Made by a program: the position numbers and the translations under genes
Part shown: in pieces, positions 1-9,200 of the stretch
Layout: each line of letters opens with the position of its first letter
Numbering within the stretch: position 1 is the stretch's first letter
Notes under the pieces: model-generated
The model's input: the letters and a program-made list of their open reading frames with translations, nothing else
What the model was told of the DNA's origin: nothing
Database searches by the model: none
Assembly (NCBI GenBank): GCA_015062655.1
Contig: SUUG01000013.1
Coordinates: forward strand, 1-64,000
Origin: Coriobacteriaceae bacterium
GTDB taxonomy: Bacteria > Actinomycetota > Coriobacteriia > Coriobacteriales > Coriobacteriaceae
Length of the DNA stretch: 64,000 nucleotides
Direction of reading: 5' to 3'

Positions 1-523
1 CGACAAGCTCTATCCCATGATCGTGGCGCTGGGCGCCGGCATCGGGGACGAGTTCAACCTGGAAAAGCTGCGCTATCACAAGATCATCATCATGGCCGAT
101 GCCGATGTGGACGGCGCCCACATCCGCACCCTTCTGCTGACCTTCTTCTTCCGCTATATGCGCCCGCTCATCGACAACGGCTATGTCTACTCCGCCGTGC
201 CGCCCCTTTACAAGCTGACCCGGGGCAAGACCGTGCGCGTGGCCTACTCCGACGAGGAGCGGGACAAGATCAGCGCCGAGATGCGCGGCGACAACCCGGG
301 CGCGAAGATCGACATCTCCCGCTTCAAGGGCCTCGGCGAGATGGACCCCCACGAGCTGTGGGAGACCACCATGGACCCGGAAAAGCGCACCCTGCGGCGC
401 ATCACGCTGGAGGATGCCGTGGCCGCCGACCAGATCTTCACCGTCCTCATGGGCGAGGAGGTCGAGCCCCGGCGCGAGTGGATCGAGCGAAACGCGAAGT
501 ATGTCGTGAACCTGGATATTTGA
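1..523 (+). CDS. gyrB: DNA gyrase subunit B, C-terminal part (cut by window edge)
   Basis: This is the C-terminal ~173 residues of the ATPase subunit of DNA gyrase, which supplies the TOPRIM metal site and contacts GyrA during strand passage. The reading frame is open from base 2, so the start lies outside the window. The TOPRIM DxD motif is visible ([19 protein letters not shown], bases 92-148), followed by the conserved FKGLGEMDP block (323-349) and the usual GyrB end ([17 protein letters not shown]). The stop at 521-523 is 15 bases before gyrA, so the two subunits are co-transcribed. A topoisomerase IV ParE is unlikely because the adjacent gene is a typical gyrA. Confidence 0.97.
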   Translation, partial: DKLYPMIVALGAGIGDEFNLEKLRYHKIIIMADADVDGAHIRTLLLTFFFRYMRPLIDNGYVYSAVPPLYKLTRGKTVRVAYSDEERDKISAEMRGDNPGAKIDISRFKGLGEMDPHELWETTMDPEKRTLRRITLEDAVAADQIFTVLMGEEVEPRREWIERNAKYVVNLDI

Positions 524-538
524 GGAGTGTCGTAGGCA

Positions 539-3136
539 ATGGGACATAACAGAGACTACAAACCGGAGGACATCGCATTTCCCGAGCAGGTCATCACCGA
601 GAGCGAGCTCGTGGGGGAAATGCAGCGGTCCTATATCGAATACGCGATGAGCGTCATCGTCGGGCGCGCGCTGCCCGACGTGCGCGACGGCCTGAAGCCG
701 GTGCACCGCCGCATCCTCTACGCTATGAACGAGAGCGGCATCTTCCCCAACCGCCCGCACAAGAAGAGTGCGTGGACGGTCGGCGAGGTCATCGGCAAGT
801 ACCACCCGCACGGCGATTCCGCGGTCTACGACACGATGGTCCGCCTCGCCCAGTGGTTCTCCATGCGCACCCCGCTCGTGGACGGCCATGGCAACTTCGG
901 CAACATCGACGGCGACTCCGCGGCGGCCATGCGCTACACCGAGAGCCGTCTCGCCCGCCCGGCGATGGAGCTCCTGCGCGACCTGCAGAAGGACACCGTC
1001 GATTGGCAGCCGAACTACGACGAGTCCCTCGCCGAGCCTCAGGTTCTGCCCGCGCGCTTCCCGAACCTGCTCGTGAACGGCTCGAACGGCATCGCCGTCG
1101 GCATGGCCACGAACATCCCTCCGCACAACCTCATCGAGGCCGTCGAGGCGACCTGCCATTTCATCGACAACCCCGATGCGCCGGTTGAGGAGCTCATGCG
1201 CTTCATGCCCGGTCCCGACTTCCCCACGGGCGCGCTCATCATGGGCACCGACGGCATCCGCCAGGCCTATGAGACCGGTCGCGGTTCCATCACGATCCGC
1301 GCGAAGGCCCATGTGGAGTCGACGAAGACCGGCAAGAACCGCCTGGTCTTCACCGAGATCCCCTACCAGGTGAACAAGGGCACCCTCCAGGAGAAGATCG
1401 CCCAGCTCGTCAACGAGAAGCGCCTCGAGGGCATCTCCGACATGCGCGACGAGTCCACGAGCAAGGGCATCCGCCTCGTGATCGAGCTCAAGAAGGGCGT
1501 CATCCCGCAGGTCGTGCTCAACAACCTGTACAAGTACACCTCGCTGCAGACGACCTTCGGCGTGAACAACCTCGCCCTCGTGGGCGGCGTGCCCAAGCTG
1601 CTGTCGCTGCCCGAGATCCTCCGCCATTACGTGGCGCACCAGGTCGACGTCGTGACCCGCCGAACCCAGTTCGACCTCAAGAAGGCCCGCGCCCGCGCCC
1701 ACATCCTCGAGGGCTACCTCATGGCGCTCGACCACATCGACGAGGTCATCTCCATCATCCGCTCCTCGCAGACCGACACCGAGGCGAGCGCCCGCCTGAT
1801 CGAGCGCTTCGGATTCTCCCCGGAGCAGACCTCGGCGATCCTCGAGATGCGCCTGCGCCGCCTCACCGGCCTCGAGCGCGACAAGATCGAGGACGAGCTC
1901 GAGGGGATCTGCCGCGCGATTGCCTACTACGAGGACCTGCTCGCCCACGAGCAGAAGATCCTCGCCGTGATCAAGGAGGAGATGCGCGAGATCTCGAAGA
2001 AGTTCGGCAACCCCCGCCGCACCGAGATCACCCAGGCCGAGCGCGACCTCGACGTCGAGGACCTCATCGCCGACGAGGACATGGTGGTCACGATCACGCA
2101 CACCGGCTACGTGAAGCGCATCCCGGTGGCCACCTACCGCAGCCAGCGCCGCGGCGGCAAGGGCGTCTCGGGCGCCTCGCTCAAAGAGGACGACGTCATC
2201 GACGAGATGTTCATCGCGAGCACCCATGAGTTCGTGCTGTTCTTCTCGAACCGCGGCAAGGTGTACCGCCTGAAGGTGCACGAGCTGCCGATCGGCTCGC
2301 GCCAGGCGCGCGGCACGGCCATCGTGAACCTGCTGCCGTTCGAGGACGGCGAGAAGATCGCGAGCGTGATCTCCTGCCGCGAGTTCCCCGACACCGACTA
2401 CCTCATGTTCGCCACCTCCGGCGGCATGGTGAAGAAGACGGTCATGAGCGCCTACGGGCGCGTGCGGCGCGACGGCATCATCGCGATCAACCTGCGCGGC
2501 GGCGACCGGCTGCTCGGCGTGCGCCGCGTGGCCGAGGGCGACCGCGTCATCCTCGCGACGACCGCCGGCAAGGCCATCATGTTCGAGAGCTCTGACGTGC
2601 GCGCGACCGGGCGCGACACCTCGGGCGTGCGCGGCATCACGATGAAGGGTGACGCCGAGGTGCTTGGCATGGAGATCACCAACGGACGCGGGGACCTCGT
2701 GGTCGTCACCGAGCGCGGGTACGGCAAGCGCACCCCGATCGAGGACTACCCGACCCAGGGACGCGGCGGCCAGGGCGTGTACACGATCCAGATGACAGCG
2801 CGCAAGGGCAACCTCGCGGCGATGAAGGTGGTCGGCCCGCAGCACGAGCTGTTCATCATCACCGAGGGGGCCACGGTCATCCGCGTGAAGACCGAGGAGA
2901 TCTCCCAGACCGGGCGCTCCACCCAGGGCGTGAAGATGATGAGCGTCGGCGAGGGTGACCGCGTGGTGGCCGTCGCCCGCATGACGAGCGCGAAGAAGAA
3001 GGCCAAGGCCCCGGCTGTGGCCGAGGGGCAGGACGCGCTCGACCTCGCGGCCGCCGGCGGCGATGGGAGCCCTGAGGACGACCGCGTCGATATCGGCAGT
3101 GGCGACGAGGCACTCGAGGATCTGATGGACGAGTAG
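539..3136 (+). CDS. gyrA: DNA gyrase subunit A
   Basis: An 865-residue breakage-reunion subunit of gyrase. The catalytic tyrosine lies in the AAMRYTE block at about residue 133. The quinolone-resistance region reads [12 protein letters not shown] with Ser94 and Asp98 at the positions equivalent to E. coli 83 and 87, the sensitive-type residues. The C-terminal half contains the beta-pinwheel blades, including the GyrA-box-like [10 protein letters not shown] near residue 538. A gyrase-type acidic tail (DLMDE) ends the protein. The ATG at 539 follows gyrB by 15 bases with a GGAG-type ribosome site (GAGGAGTG), and a strong terminator follows the stop. Confidence 0.98.
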   Translation: MGHNRDYKPEDIAFPEQVITESELVGEMQRSYIEYAMSVIVGRALPDVRDGLKPVHRRILYAMNESGIFPNRPHKKSAWTVGEVIGKYHPHGDSAVYDTMVRLAQWFSMRTPLVDGHGNFGNIDGDSAAAMRYTESRLARPAMELLRDLQKDTVDWQPNYDESLAEPQVLPARFPNLLVNGSNGIAVGMATNIPPHNLIEAVEATCHFIDNPDAPVEELMRFMPGPDFPTGALIMGTDGIRQAYETGRGSITIRAKAHVESTKTGKNRLVFTEIPYQVNKGTLQEKIAQLVNEKRLEGISDMRDESTSKGIRLVIELKKGVIPQVVLNNLYKYTSLQTTFGVNNLALVGGVPKLLSLPEILRHYVAHQVDVVTRRTQFDLKKARARAHILEGYLMALDHIDEVISIIRSSQTDTEASARLIERFGFSPEQTSAILEMRLRRLTGLERDKIEDELEGICRAIAYYEDLLAHEQKILAVIKEEMREISKKFGNPRRTEITQAERDLDVEDLIADEDMVVTITHTGYVKRIPVATYRSQRRGGKGVSGASLKEDDVIDEMFIASTHEFVLFFSNRGKVYRLKVHELPIGSRQARGTAIVNLLPFEDGEKIASVISCREFPDTDYLMFATSGGMVKKTVMSAYGRVRRDGIIAINLRGGDRLLGVRRVAEGDRVILATTAGKAIMFESSDVRATGRDTSGVRGITMKGDAEVLGMEITNGRGDLVVVTERGYGKRTPIEDYPTQGRGGQGVYTIQMTARKGNLAAMKVVGPQHELFIITEGATVIRVKTEEISQTGRSTQGVKMMSVGEGDRVVAVARMTSAKKKAKAPAVAEGQDALDLAAAGGDGSPEDDRVDIGSGDEALEDLMDE

Positions 3137-3163
3137 CCTTCAGGGATTCTCCTCAGATGCGTT

Positions 3164-3199
3164 GAGACGGGGTGGGCCGCGAACGGCCCACCCCGTCTC
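3164..3199 (+). terminator. Rho-independent terminator of gyrBA
   Basis: A perfect 15-bp stem (3164-3178 with 3185-3199) with a 6-base loop lies 28 bases after the gyrA stop and is followed by TGTTT. Confidence 0.85.
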
Positions 3200-4018
3200 T
3201 GTTTCGTGCGCCGCCCCGACGCCGCCCCGACGACCCCGCGTGCCGTGCCGCGGCGGTGCCGGCCCGGACGATCAACCTCGCCCCGCTCCATCTGCGCTCA
3301 CCACAGGCGGCGAATCTACCTTGCCTCCGCCCGGCTTGCCGCGAGGGCAGCAGCATCACCATACGCTGCTCCTAGAGCCTTCGCTTCAGGAGGCGAAGAA
3401 CACCCATTCCCATTGCGATCGCCATGAGATGGCAAAACTAGCCCCATCTGTACCAGTTTTGACGACTGCCCGTGAAAACTTGCGCCTCTTGTACCAGTTT
3501 TGAGGGGAACTTCAAAGTAGCTCCAAAACATGCAAGCGTTTGACCAGTGCATTTGATGCGACGAAAGAGGCCTCTACTTGAGGGGAGCGTGAAAACTGGT
3601 ACAAGAGGCGCGAGTTTTTCTTGGGTGGCCGCGAAACTGGTACAAGTCGCGCAACTTTTTGCCCATAGCAGGGGACTTCACCGCAAAAGCAGTGAAGTGC
3701 CCTGGAAAGGCGGCCGCCACACTCGGCCGAAGACCCATATCAAAGTCCGACACCAGGAATCAGCGGCCGCATTCAATGTGTGAAAACGAAGATTGTTGAA
3801 GAAGATAAGGTGGTTACTTAGACGTTCATTTTGATACATGGCTCCAGGTGGGTTCAAAACCCGCGAGGGTGGGTGCATGGGGACACTTCGCTTGAGTGCG
3901 CGCTGGTTTTCCCTGATACCTAGCTGTGCTTGCCTCTTGCTCAGACGGAAGCGACTATGGCTCCACCGAGACTAAGTGACGTGGATCCACGGCATAGATC
4001 GCTGGGTGTCAGGCTTTG
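3200..4018. other. Non-coding stretch between gyrA and the island
   Basis: Apart from the terminator before it and the nested inverted repeat, nothing firm is visible. The GC-rich character of the core genome ends near 3330. Bases 3780-4018 look like junction sequence adjoining the phage remnant. A T-arm-like string near 3850 was considered and rejected as a tRNA. Confidence 0.4.
3430..3665. repeat. Nested long inverted repeat (intergenic)
   Basis: Inner arms 3474-3501 and 3592-3619 pair almost perfectly over 28 bp. Outer arms 3430-3460 and 3634-3665 pair imperfectly. The core TGTACCAGTTTT (or its complement) therefore occurs four times, twice in each orientation. No reading frame is convincing here. 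It lies at the boundary between gyrA and the lower-GC island. It resembles in architecture, but not in arm sequence, the elements at 29300, 37007 and 63462. Confidence 0.7.
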
Positions 4019-4674
4019 TCGTGAAGGAGGTGGTGTACTGCTCCATGCGGGCGTTGTACTCCATCCCCTCATTCAACGCCCCAGCCATACCTCTGCCAAT
4101 ACTCGCAATCGGCTCGGCCGATGCCTTTCACGCCAGCCATGATCGCTTCGGAAGCGAGATTGGCTTTCAGCACATCGCCGAAGATGCGGGTCTTGCCCCC
4201 GGTGGAGTCCATCTCGACCCCGAGATCATCGACCGCATCCTCCAGCCGCCCTGCGTCCTTCGCAGCGTCCTTGGCGTCGTCCCCGGCACCGTCAGCCTCG
4301 TCACCAAACTCCGTCACCGCGTCGTTGTTGGCTTTGAGTTCGCCTTCAAGCCGGTTGAGTTCGGCTCCGTCGTTGTTGAGCTGGATCGGCCAGTTCTTCG
4401 TGCGGCCATCGCTCTCACCAAACGAAGCAGCCGAGTTTTCCAGTGCGGCCTTGAGGGTGGCGATCTTGGTATTCTGCGCCGCGATCTCCTTACCCAACAC
4501 CTGGTTGCGGGCCGGCAAGGACTCAGCCGACTGGTCGTTCTTGTCGAACTGGGAAGCGATCAGCTTCATCTCCGAGCCGAGCATCCGCATCTCACGGTTG
4601 ATCTCGGTAATCGCCCGCTTGAACTCCCGCTCACCCTCGAGCCCGATCTTCAAACCAAAACTGGAGTCGGTCAT
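4019..4674 (-). pseudogene. Phage tail tape-measure protein, N-terminal remnant
   Basis: The reading frame begins MTDSSFGLKIGLEGEREFKR and continues with alternating charged heptads (REMRMLGSEMKLIASQFDKN), typical of the coiled-coil start of tape-measure proteins of siphophages of Gram-positive hosts, which normally exceed 700 residues. An AAGGAG ribosome site precedes the ATG at 4674. The frame closes after about 201 residues (at 4069). Translation in the next frame continues sensibly (IASIGRGMAGALNEGMEYNA) to about 4019, so one frameshift is present and the remainder is deleted. It is a decayed gene, not a functional product. Family identification is from recognition of the N-terminal pattern. 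Confidence 0.75.
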
Positions 4675-4733
4675 AGGTCTGTACTCCTTCGCGTTGCTGG
4701 AGTGTAAAATCGGCTGGAGGATAAGGAGGAATC

Positions 4734-4934
4734 ATGTGGGCCAGTGTTGTGACTCATCGCCGCTGGATGTTGCTGCTGTTTACCGTGTCCGTGATTGCAG
4801 CCATTGCGTTTGAGGTTCTATGGATGACCGGATTCCTGCATCCTGTCACGGGTATCGCCAATACTGCAGGTTTCGCGATATGCGCTCTAGGTCTTACAGC
4901 GCGGCTCATTGCCACTCGAGATTCGCAGCAATGA
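4734..4934 (+). CDS. Small two-helix membrane protein
   Basis: A 66-residue protein with two hydrophobic segments (about residues 11-31 and 40-58) separated by a short loop, and a short polar tail. Its ATG has a good AAGGAGGA ribosome site (4723-4730). Its stop overlaps the next start as ATGA (4931-4934), so it is translationally coupled to the hydrolase downstream. I do not recognise a family. Base composition is lower in GC than the core genome. It lies divergently from the tape-measure remnant and looks like cargo inserted in, or left between, phage fragments. Confidence 0.55.
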   Translation: MWASVVTHRRWMLLLFTVSVIAAIAFEVLWMTGFLHPVTGIANTAGFAICALGLTARLIATRDSQQ

Positions 4935-5548
4935 GCACCTCGGTGCTTTTCCTCCACGGACTCGGTGAAACCTCACAAGCTTGGAATGATGTCATCGAGG
5001 AACTTGAGAACATTGATGCGCTTACTCCCGATATCTTCGATCAGCTATCAGGAATGTCATGGTCGTTGTATGAGCGCACGAACGAAATCGCCGCATCACT
5101 GGCTGATCCAGTCCATGTGGTTGGATTATCCCTTGGCGCGGTGATAGGTCTTGACCTGGCTATACGGCATCCACACACGGTCAGGTCGCTGTTTCTATCA
5201 GCCCCACAAGCACGCCCTTCCAAAGCATTGATGCACATTCAAAGCGCACTTATGAAAATCTTGCCTGAGCGCCTCGTGTGCCCACCACAGATTTCCAAGC
5301 AGCAGTTACTGCAAATCCTAGGTCAGGTATCAACCATTCATTTCGAGCCAGAGCTTCCAAATATCAGAGTTCCAACAACCATTGCGTGCGGCTCAAAAGA
5401 CCGCGCGAATCTTCCGGCCGCCCGCACAATCAGCCAACAGATTCCGCATGCACGTCTCATCGTTGTGCCAAACGCAGGACATCAATGGTCGCAAACAATA
5501 CCCATGGAATTCGACCAAGAACTACAAGCACATTGGGACTGCATCTAA
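4931..5548 (+). CDS. Alpha/beta-hydrolase fold protein
   Basis: A 205-residue cytoplasmic hydrolase. It opens with the oxyanion strand and HG motif (VLFLHGLGETSQAW). It has a nucleophile elbow GLSLGA (serine in VHVVGLSLGAVIGLDLA) and ends with a catalytic-type histidine in NAGHQW, with a plausible acid in ACGSKDRANLP. The set matches esterase/peptidase-like alpha/beta hydrolases; the substrate is unknown. The start was chosen at 4931 because it overlaps the preceding stop (ATGA), although an in-frame ATG exists at 4820. It belongs to the lower-GC island and ends against an oppositely oriented phage fragment at 5545. Confidence 0.8.
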   Translation: MSTSVLFLHGLGETSQAWNDVIEELENIDALTPDIFDQLSGMSWSLYERTNEIAASLADPVHVVGLSLGAVIGLDLAIRHPHTVRSLFLSAPQARPSKALMHIQSALMKILPERLVCPPQISKQQLLQILGQVSTIHFEPELPNIRVPTTIACGSKDRANLPAARTISQQIPHARLIVVPNAGHQWSQTIPMEFDQELQAHWDCI

Positions 5549-5783
5549 ATCCCAGCAGGGATCACATCGTCGATAAACCAGACAGGAGCAGGTTTGGCTC
5601 GCCCGGTCTCTAACCTCCAGCAGTCCACCAGGTCAAGTAGCTCGCCAAAGACCATCAGGTCCACCTCGAGCCGCGATAGGTGAAGGTGGGCGATGCCGAT
5701 GTAATACGCAAAGCCCGGCCAGGATCATCAGCCGGGTCATCATTCGTGGAACTATCTGGTTCCCAGTTCCAAAATCGTCTCAT
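5545..5783 (-). pseudogene. Phage structural-module protein, frameshifted remnant
   Basis: Translation from the ATG at 5783 gives MRRFWNWEPDSS, then a frame break near 5700. The next frame continues YYIGIAHLHLSRLEVDLM and FGELLDLVDCW to FIDDVIPAGI and a stop at 5545. The second half resembles small proteins encoded near tail-assembly chaperone and tape-measure genes. The FWNW start also resembles ClpP-type prohead proteases, so a fusion of two remnants is possible. It lies on the same strand as, and upstream of, the tape-measure remnant, as expected for a phage late operon. Confidence 0.45.
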
Positions 5784-5897
5784 CTATCTTTTCCTTTCAA
5801 TCCTGTGTTCCACCCCAGCACCATCAGAGGACTGGCGAGAAGCTTCCGTGACTGTAATGATGTTGCCGGTTTTGTTAGCCACTATAACCGGAATCAT
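5784..5897 (-). CDS. Short phage-like open reading frame
   Basis: A 37-codon frame starting MIPVIVANKTGNIITVTEAS. Its stop abuts the start of the next fragment (TAGATG), an arrangement typical of phage late genes. It may itself be a remnant of a longer gene. I assign no function; it is listed because of the coupling and its place in the decayed tail module. Confidence 0.3.
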   Translation of the reverse strand: MIPVIVANKTGNIITVTEASRQSSDGAGVEHRIERKR

Positions 5898-5929
5898 TTT
5901 CCCTTTTCCTTGAGTGAATAATGACGTTC

Positions 5930-6177
5930 TGAAGCGTCCTGGGTTTAGTCCCTACCTCAACTAAGGAGGGATTGAGCACCATACCCAAGAAGTCATCCAC
6001 GCGCAGGGCCCGTGGGCATCGGTGGGGGAAGTTGAGCCGGCCACCTTGCGGTGGGTTCACCGGTGGAACACCGAGCGTCTTCATCAAGCATTGGCCCACG
6101 CCACCCCGCAAGAAGCAGAGACCGAGCCCATCAACACAGGGTCGTAAAAGAAGCGGAACTAAACCCAGGACGCTTCA
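5930..6177 (+). mobile_element. Miniature IS3-family-like remnant (MITE-like)
   Basis: Perfect 20-bp terminal inverted repeats TGAAGCGTCCTGGGTTTAGT (5930-5949) and its complement (6158-6177) bracket 248 bp. The ends begin TG and finish CA as in IS3-family elements. The interior keeps only the C-terminus of a transposase. No clear target duplication is visible. It is probably non-autonomous and decayed. Confidence 0.75.
5965..6147 (+). pseudogene. IS3-family transposase (OrfB) C-terminal fragment
   Basis: The frame reads EVIHAQGPWASVGEVEP, then LRWVHRWNTERLHQALAHAT, and stops at 6145-6147. The W-x-NTERLHQALA-x-x-TPQE pattern is the end of the integrase catalytic domain (last acidic residue and downstream helix) of IS3/IS481-type transposases. 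About 60 residues remain of roughly 300, there is no start codon, and the DDE triad is incomplete. It lies inside the 20-bp inverted repeats of the miniature element. Confidence 0.7.
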
Positions 6178-6277
6178 CACTGACTTCATATTGAAATATT
6201 AACGGCATTGTGAGGGGTTAAACGGCTAGAGGATTTATCATGGAATTGTCGGAACCCGATGTGTTAGGTAGGTAACG

Positions 6278-9200
6278 ATGAAAAGAAAGATAAGTAGAGC
6301 TTCAGCTTTTGCCTTGAGCCTCGTCCTCGTGGGGGGGGTGCGCTTTCGATAGGTACAGCAGCTCTCGCTTATGCCGCCACGATTAATAGCACACCTCAGT
6401 CGTGGGCGACGGCCGCAGACGGTAATACGGCAGAGGGCCTGAAAGACGATACCGTCGCAATTGTTGAGGGCGTATCTGATGGCACAATACAAAACGATTT
6501 CGAACCGCGTGCTAATACTGCAGTTGCTGTACAGGAATGGAAAGGATCGAATGTAGATGGTGCCGATCCGAATCCGTTCAGGTTTGATATAGCTAAGCTT
6601 GTTGCAGAGACTTTTGGTAATGGGGATCCAACGGCACCGATTGACGATTGGGAAGCAGGTCATGAGTTCTCATCGAAAGAGATTCCGGGTTTGTTTGACG
6701 GTATTAAATTCCGTTACGAGCTTGACGGTGATCAGCCTGTCTACTATTTCGTAGGCTTTGACTATACAGAAATGTCGCCGCTGGCAGCTGATGAATCTGA
6801 CCCTAACGTGACAATGGGAGATCTTGGAAAGTGGAGTTTGCCAACCACGCTGCAAAGGCAAGATGATGAGCTGCGTCCCGGATTTGACTTCGAATTGACT
6901 TCTGGTTTTACTCCCAAAGCTGACTATATTGGTCCGATTCCACCACTCCCGCTCAATGTTTCTGGTGATGGCGAGACTAAAATTGTTTCTTTAGCTACAA
7001 AAGCAGCGGTAAAAGCTTATCCGTCCACGTATAGTTCAGAAGGTTATCTGGGTTCCGCTCAGCAGAATCCGACTACAGGAACGCGGCTTATTCGCTTGCA
7101 AAAATCCCCTGGTTCTTCCGTTACATTAAACTATAGGTGGGGTATTACCAATCCAGATGGTCCCCATGATGAGGAAGCTGTAACGGAGCTGAAGAAAGAT
7201 CACGGAACTTACAAGGTAGAAGAGACTACTGGTCAGGTGACTTTCACTCCGGATAGTGATTTCCCGGAGGCAGACTACGGCAAAGAACTTGAGGGCGTGC
7301 GTATCGTCAATACCGCCTCGATGTCTCAAGATATTTCTGATAAAGAAATGGGCTTCACTCCAGAAATCGAAGCCTACAGACTTCCAAAAAAGGATGTTCG
7401 TCGCACGTGGGTGGAGGCTTTCTATAAGCCGAAAGTGAAAGCTCTGTATCCTGAGGTGCCAAATCTCGAGGCTTTCGGGAAGGTGGGCACCTCAATTACG
7501 CAGATTCCTAATCTCGCCCAAGACAGTGGCGATCCAGCCATTAAGTTAGCGACTTTGACTTTCGTTGACAGTCAAGACGCCGAATATCCTGCTGACGGTC
7601 CCGTTACCACAAAGAAGGTATCCGGTGAAGGCACATGGAATATTGATCCGAAGACTGGGGCAATTACCTTTACTCCAGAGAAAGGATTCGCTGGTCATCC
7701 AACGCCTGTATTCTACAAGGCAAAGAATGAAGATGGGCTTGCAACCACTGATGATGGTGACGATGCTGATTCGAAGTATGGCACCGGTAAAGTGACATAT
7801 ACTTACTCAGATGCGTCTGGATTGTATGCCAACACGACTGGACCGCAGGGAGCACCGCAAAGCTCTTTCGATCAAGAAGATCCAGATGATGGGTTTATCG
7901 ACGCGAAGGCAATGTTCCGCAATATCCCAGATGAATGGTACGACGGCTTTACATACAAGCTGCGCGGAGCTGATGATGAAGGAAAAGTAGTAGTAGCTGG
8001 ACAAGGCACCTACACTATCGATAAGCAGACGGGTGAAGTGACGTTCACCCCAGAGGCGAGCTTCTATGGCACAGCACAAAGCGTGTTCATTGAGATAGCC
8101 AGCGGATACACCAACAAGAACGGGCAGACTGGTTCCCCGTCTGCAGTTTATACTCCAACGGTCACAAAATCCCCGGTGGTAGTGCGCCCAGAATTTGCCT
8201 CTGGCGCTATTGGTGAAACTCTGAGCTTGACCCCTGACTATTCTCAGCCTGATGGTTTAGAGCCTCTCGACCTCTCCTCTGTCACCTTCCTGAATGAAGA
8301 CGGCTCACTTCCGCAACAGCCAATCAAGTCGCTTAAGGTGAAAGGGCAGGGTACCTGGACAATTGACGATGCCGGAACATTCACCTTTACACCAGAACCT
8401 GGTTTCGCGGGGGATCCACAGCCGCAGCCATACACTGCAAAGAATACTGCCGGCACGTATGCTTCGGCTGCCGAAGTCGGCGTGGTTTACGGTGGGCTGA
8501 TTACCGTGCCGTCCACGACGGTTGGTCCACAAAATACGACTCAGCATTCCGATGACGACGATGCTTCAGATCATGGTGCAACCCGGGATGAGATGTTCCC
8601 AGATCTTGATCCGAAGTGGTTTAAGAATGAAGGCGGTCCGCTTGAGGTAAAACTGCTTAATGCCGACGGCGATCCGGTTGACACTGTTGAGGTTCAAGAT
8701 CAGGGCACATATACGATTAACGCTGAAACCGGACAGGTTACTTTCAAGCCAGTCGCTGATTTTTACGGTAAAGCTGAACCAGTGACGCTTTCCGTCACTG
8801 GTTTGAAAGACGAAAATGGCAAAGATCTCAAGGTGACTACCACCTACACGCCTTTCGTCACAAAAGACGGTACGGTTTTGCCGAATGCTTTCGAGCAGTC
8901 GGATGCGGTCGGAAAACCATGGTCTGTGACTCCGGGCTACCAGGAAGACGGGTACAACATTGACCCGACGTCCGTTACTTTCCCAGACGGTACGCGCACC
9001 AAGAAAGTGGACGGCGAAGGTACATGGGAGATTAACCCGCAAACTGGTGAATTTACATTCACCCCAGAACCTGGTTTCAACGAATCTCCTACACCTGTTT
9101 CTTACGACGGTAAGAGCAAAGAAACTGGTTTGAAAGCAACCGGTGGACAAGTGACTATTGCCTACCCGCAGCCTGTCACCGTTCCTGCTACTACCTCCGC

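Noticed and set aside
3845..3885. T-arm-like string GTGGGTTCAAAACCCGC suggesting a tRNA fragment at the island's left side
   Set aside because: No matching acceptor, anticodon arm or CCA can be assembled around it, and it does not repeat the tRNA-Ala 3' end.
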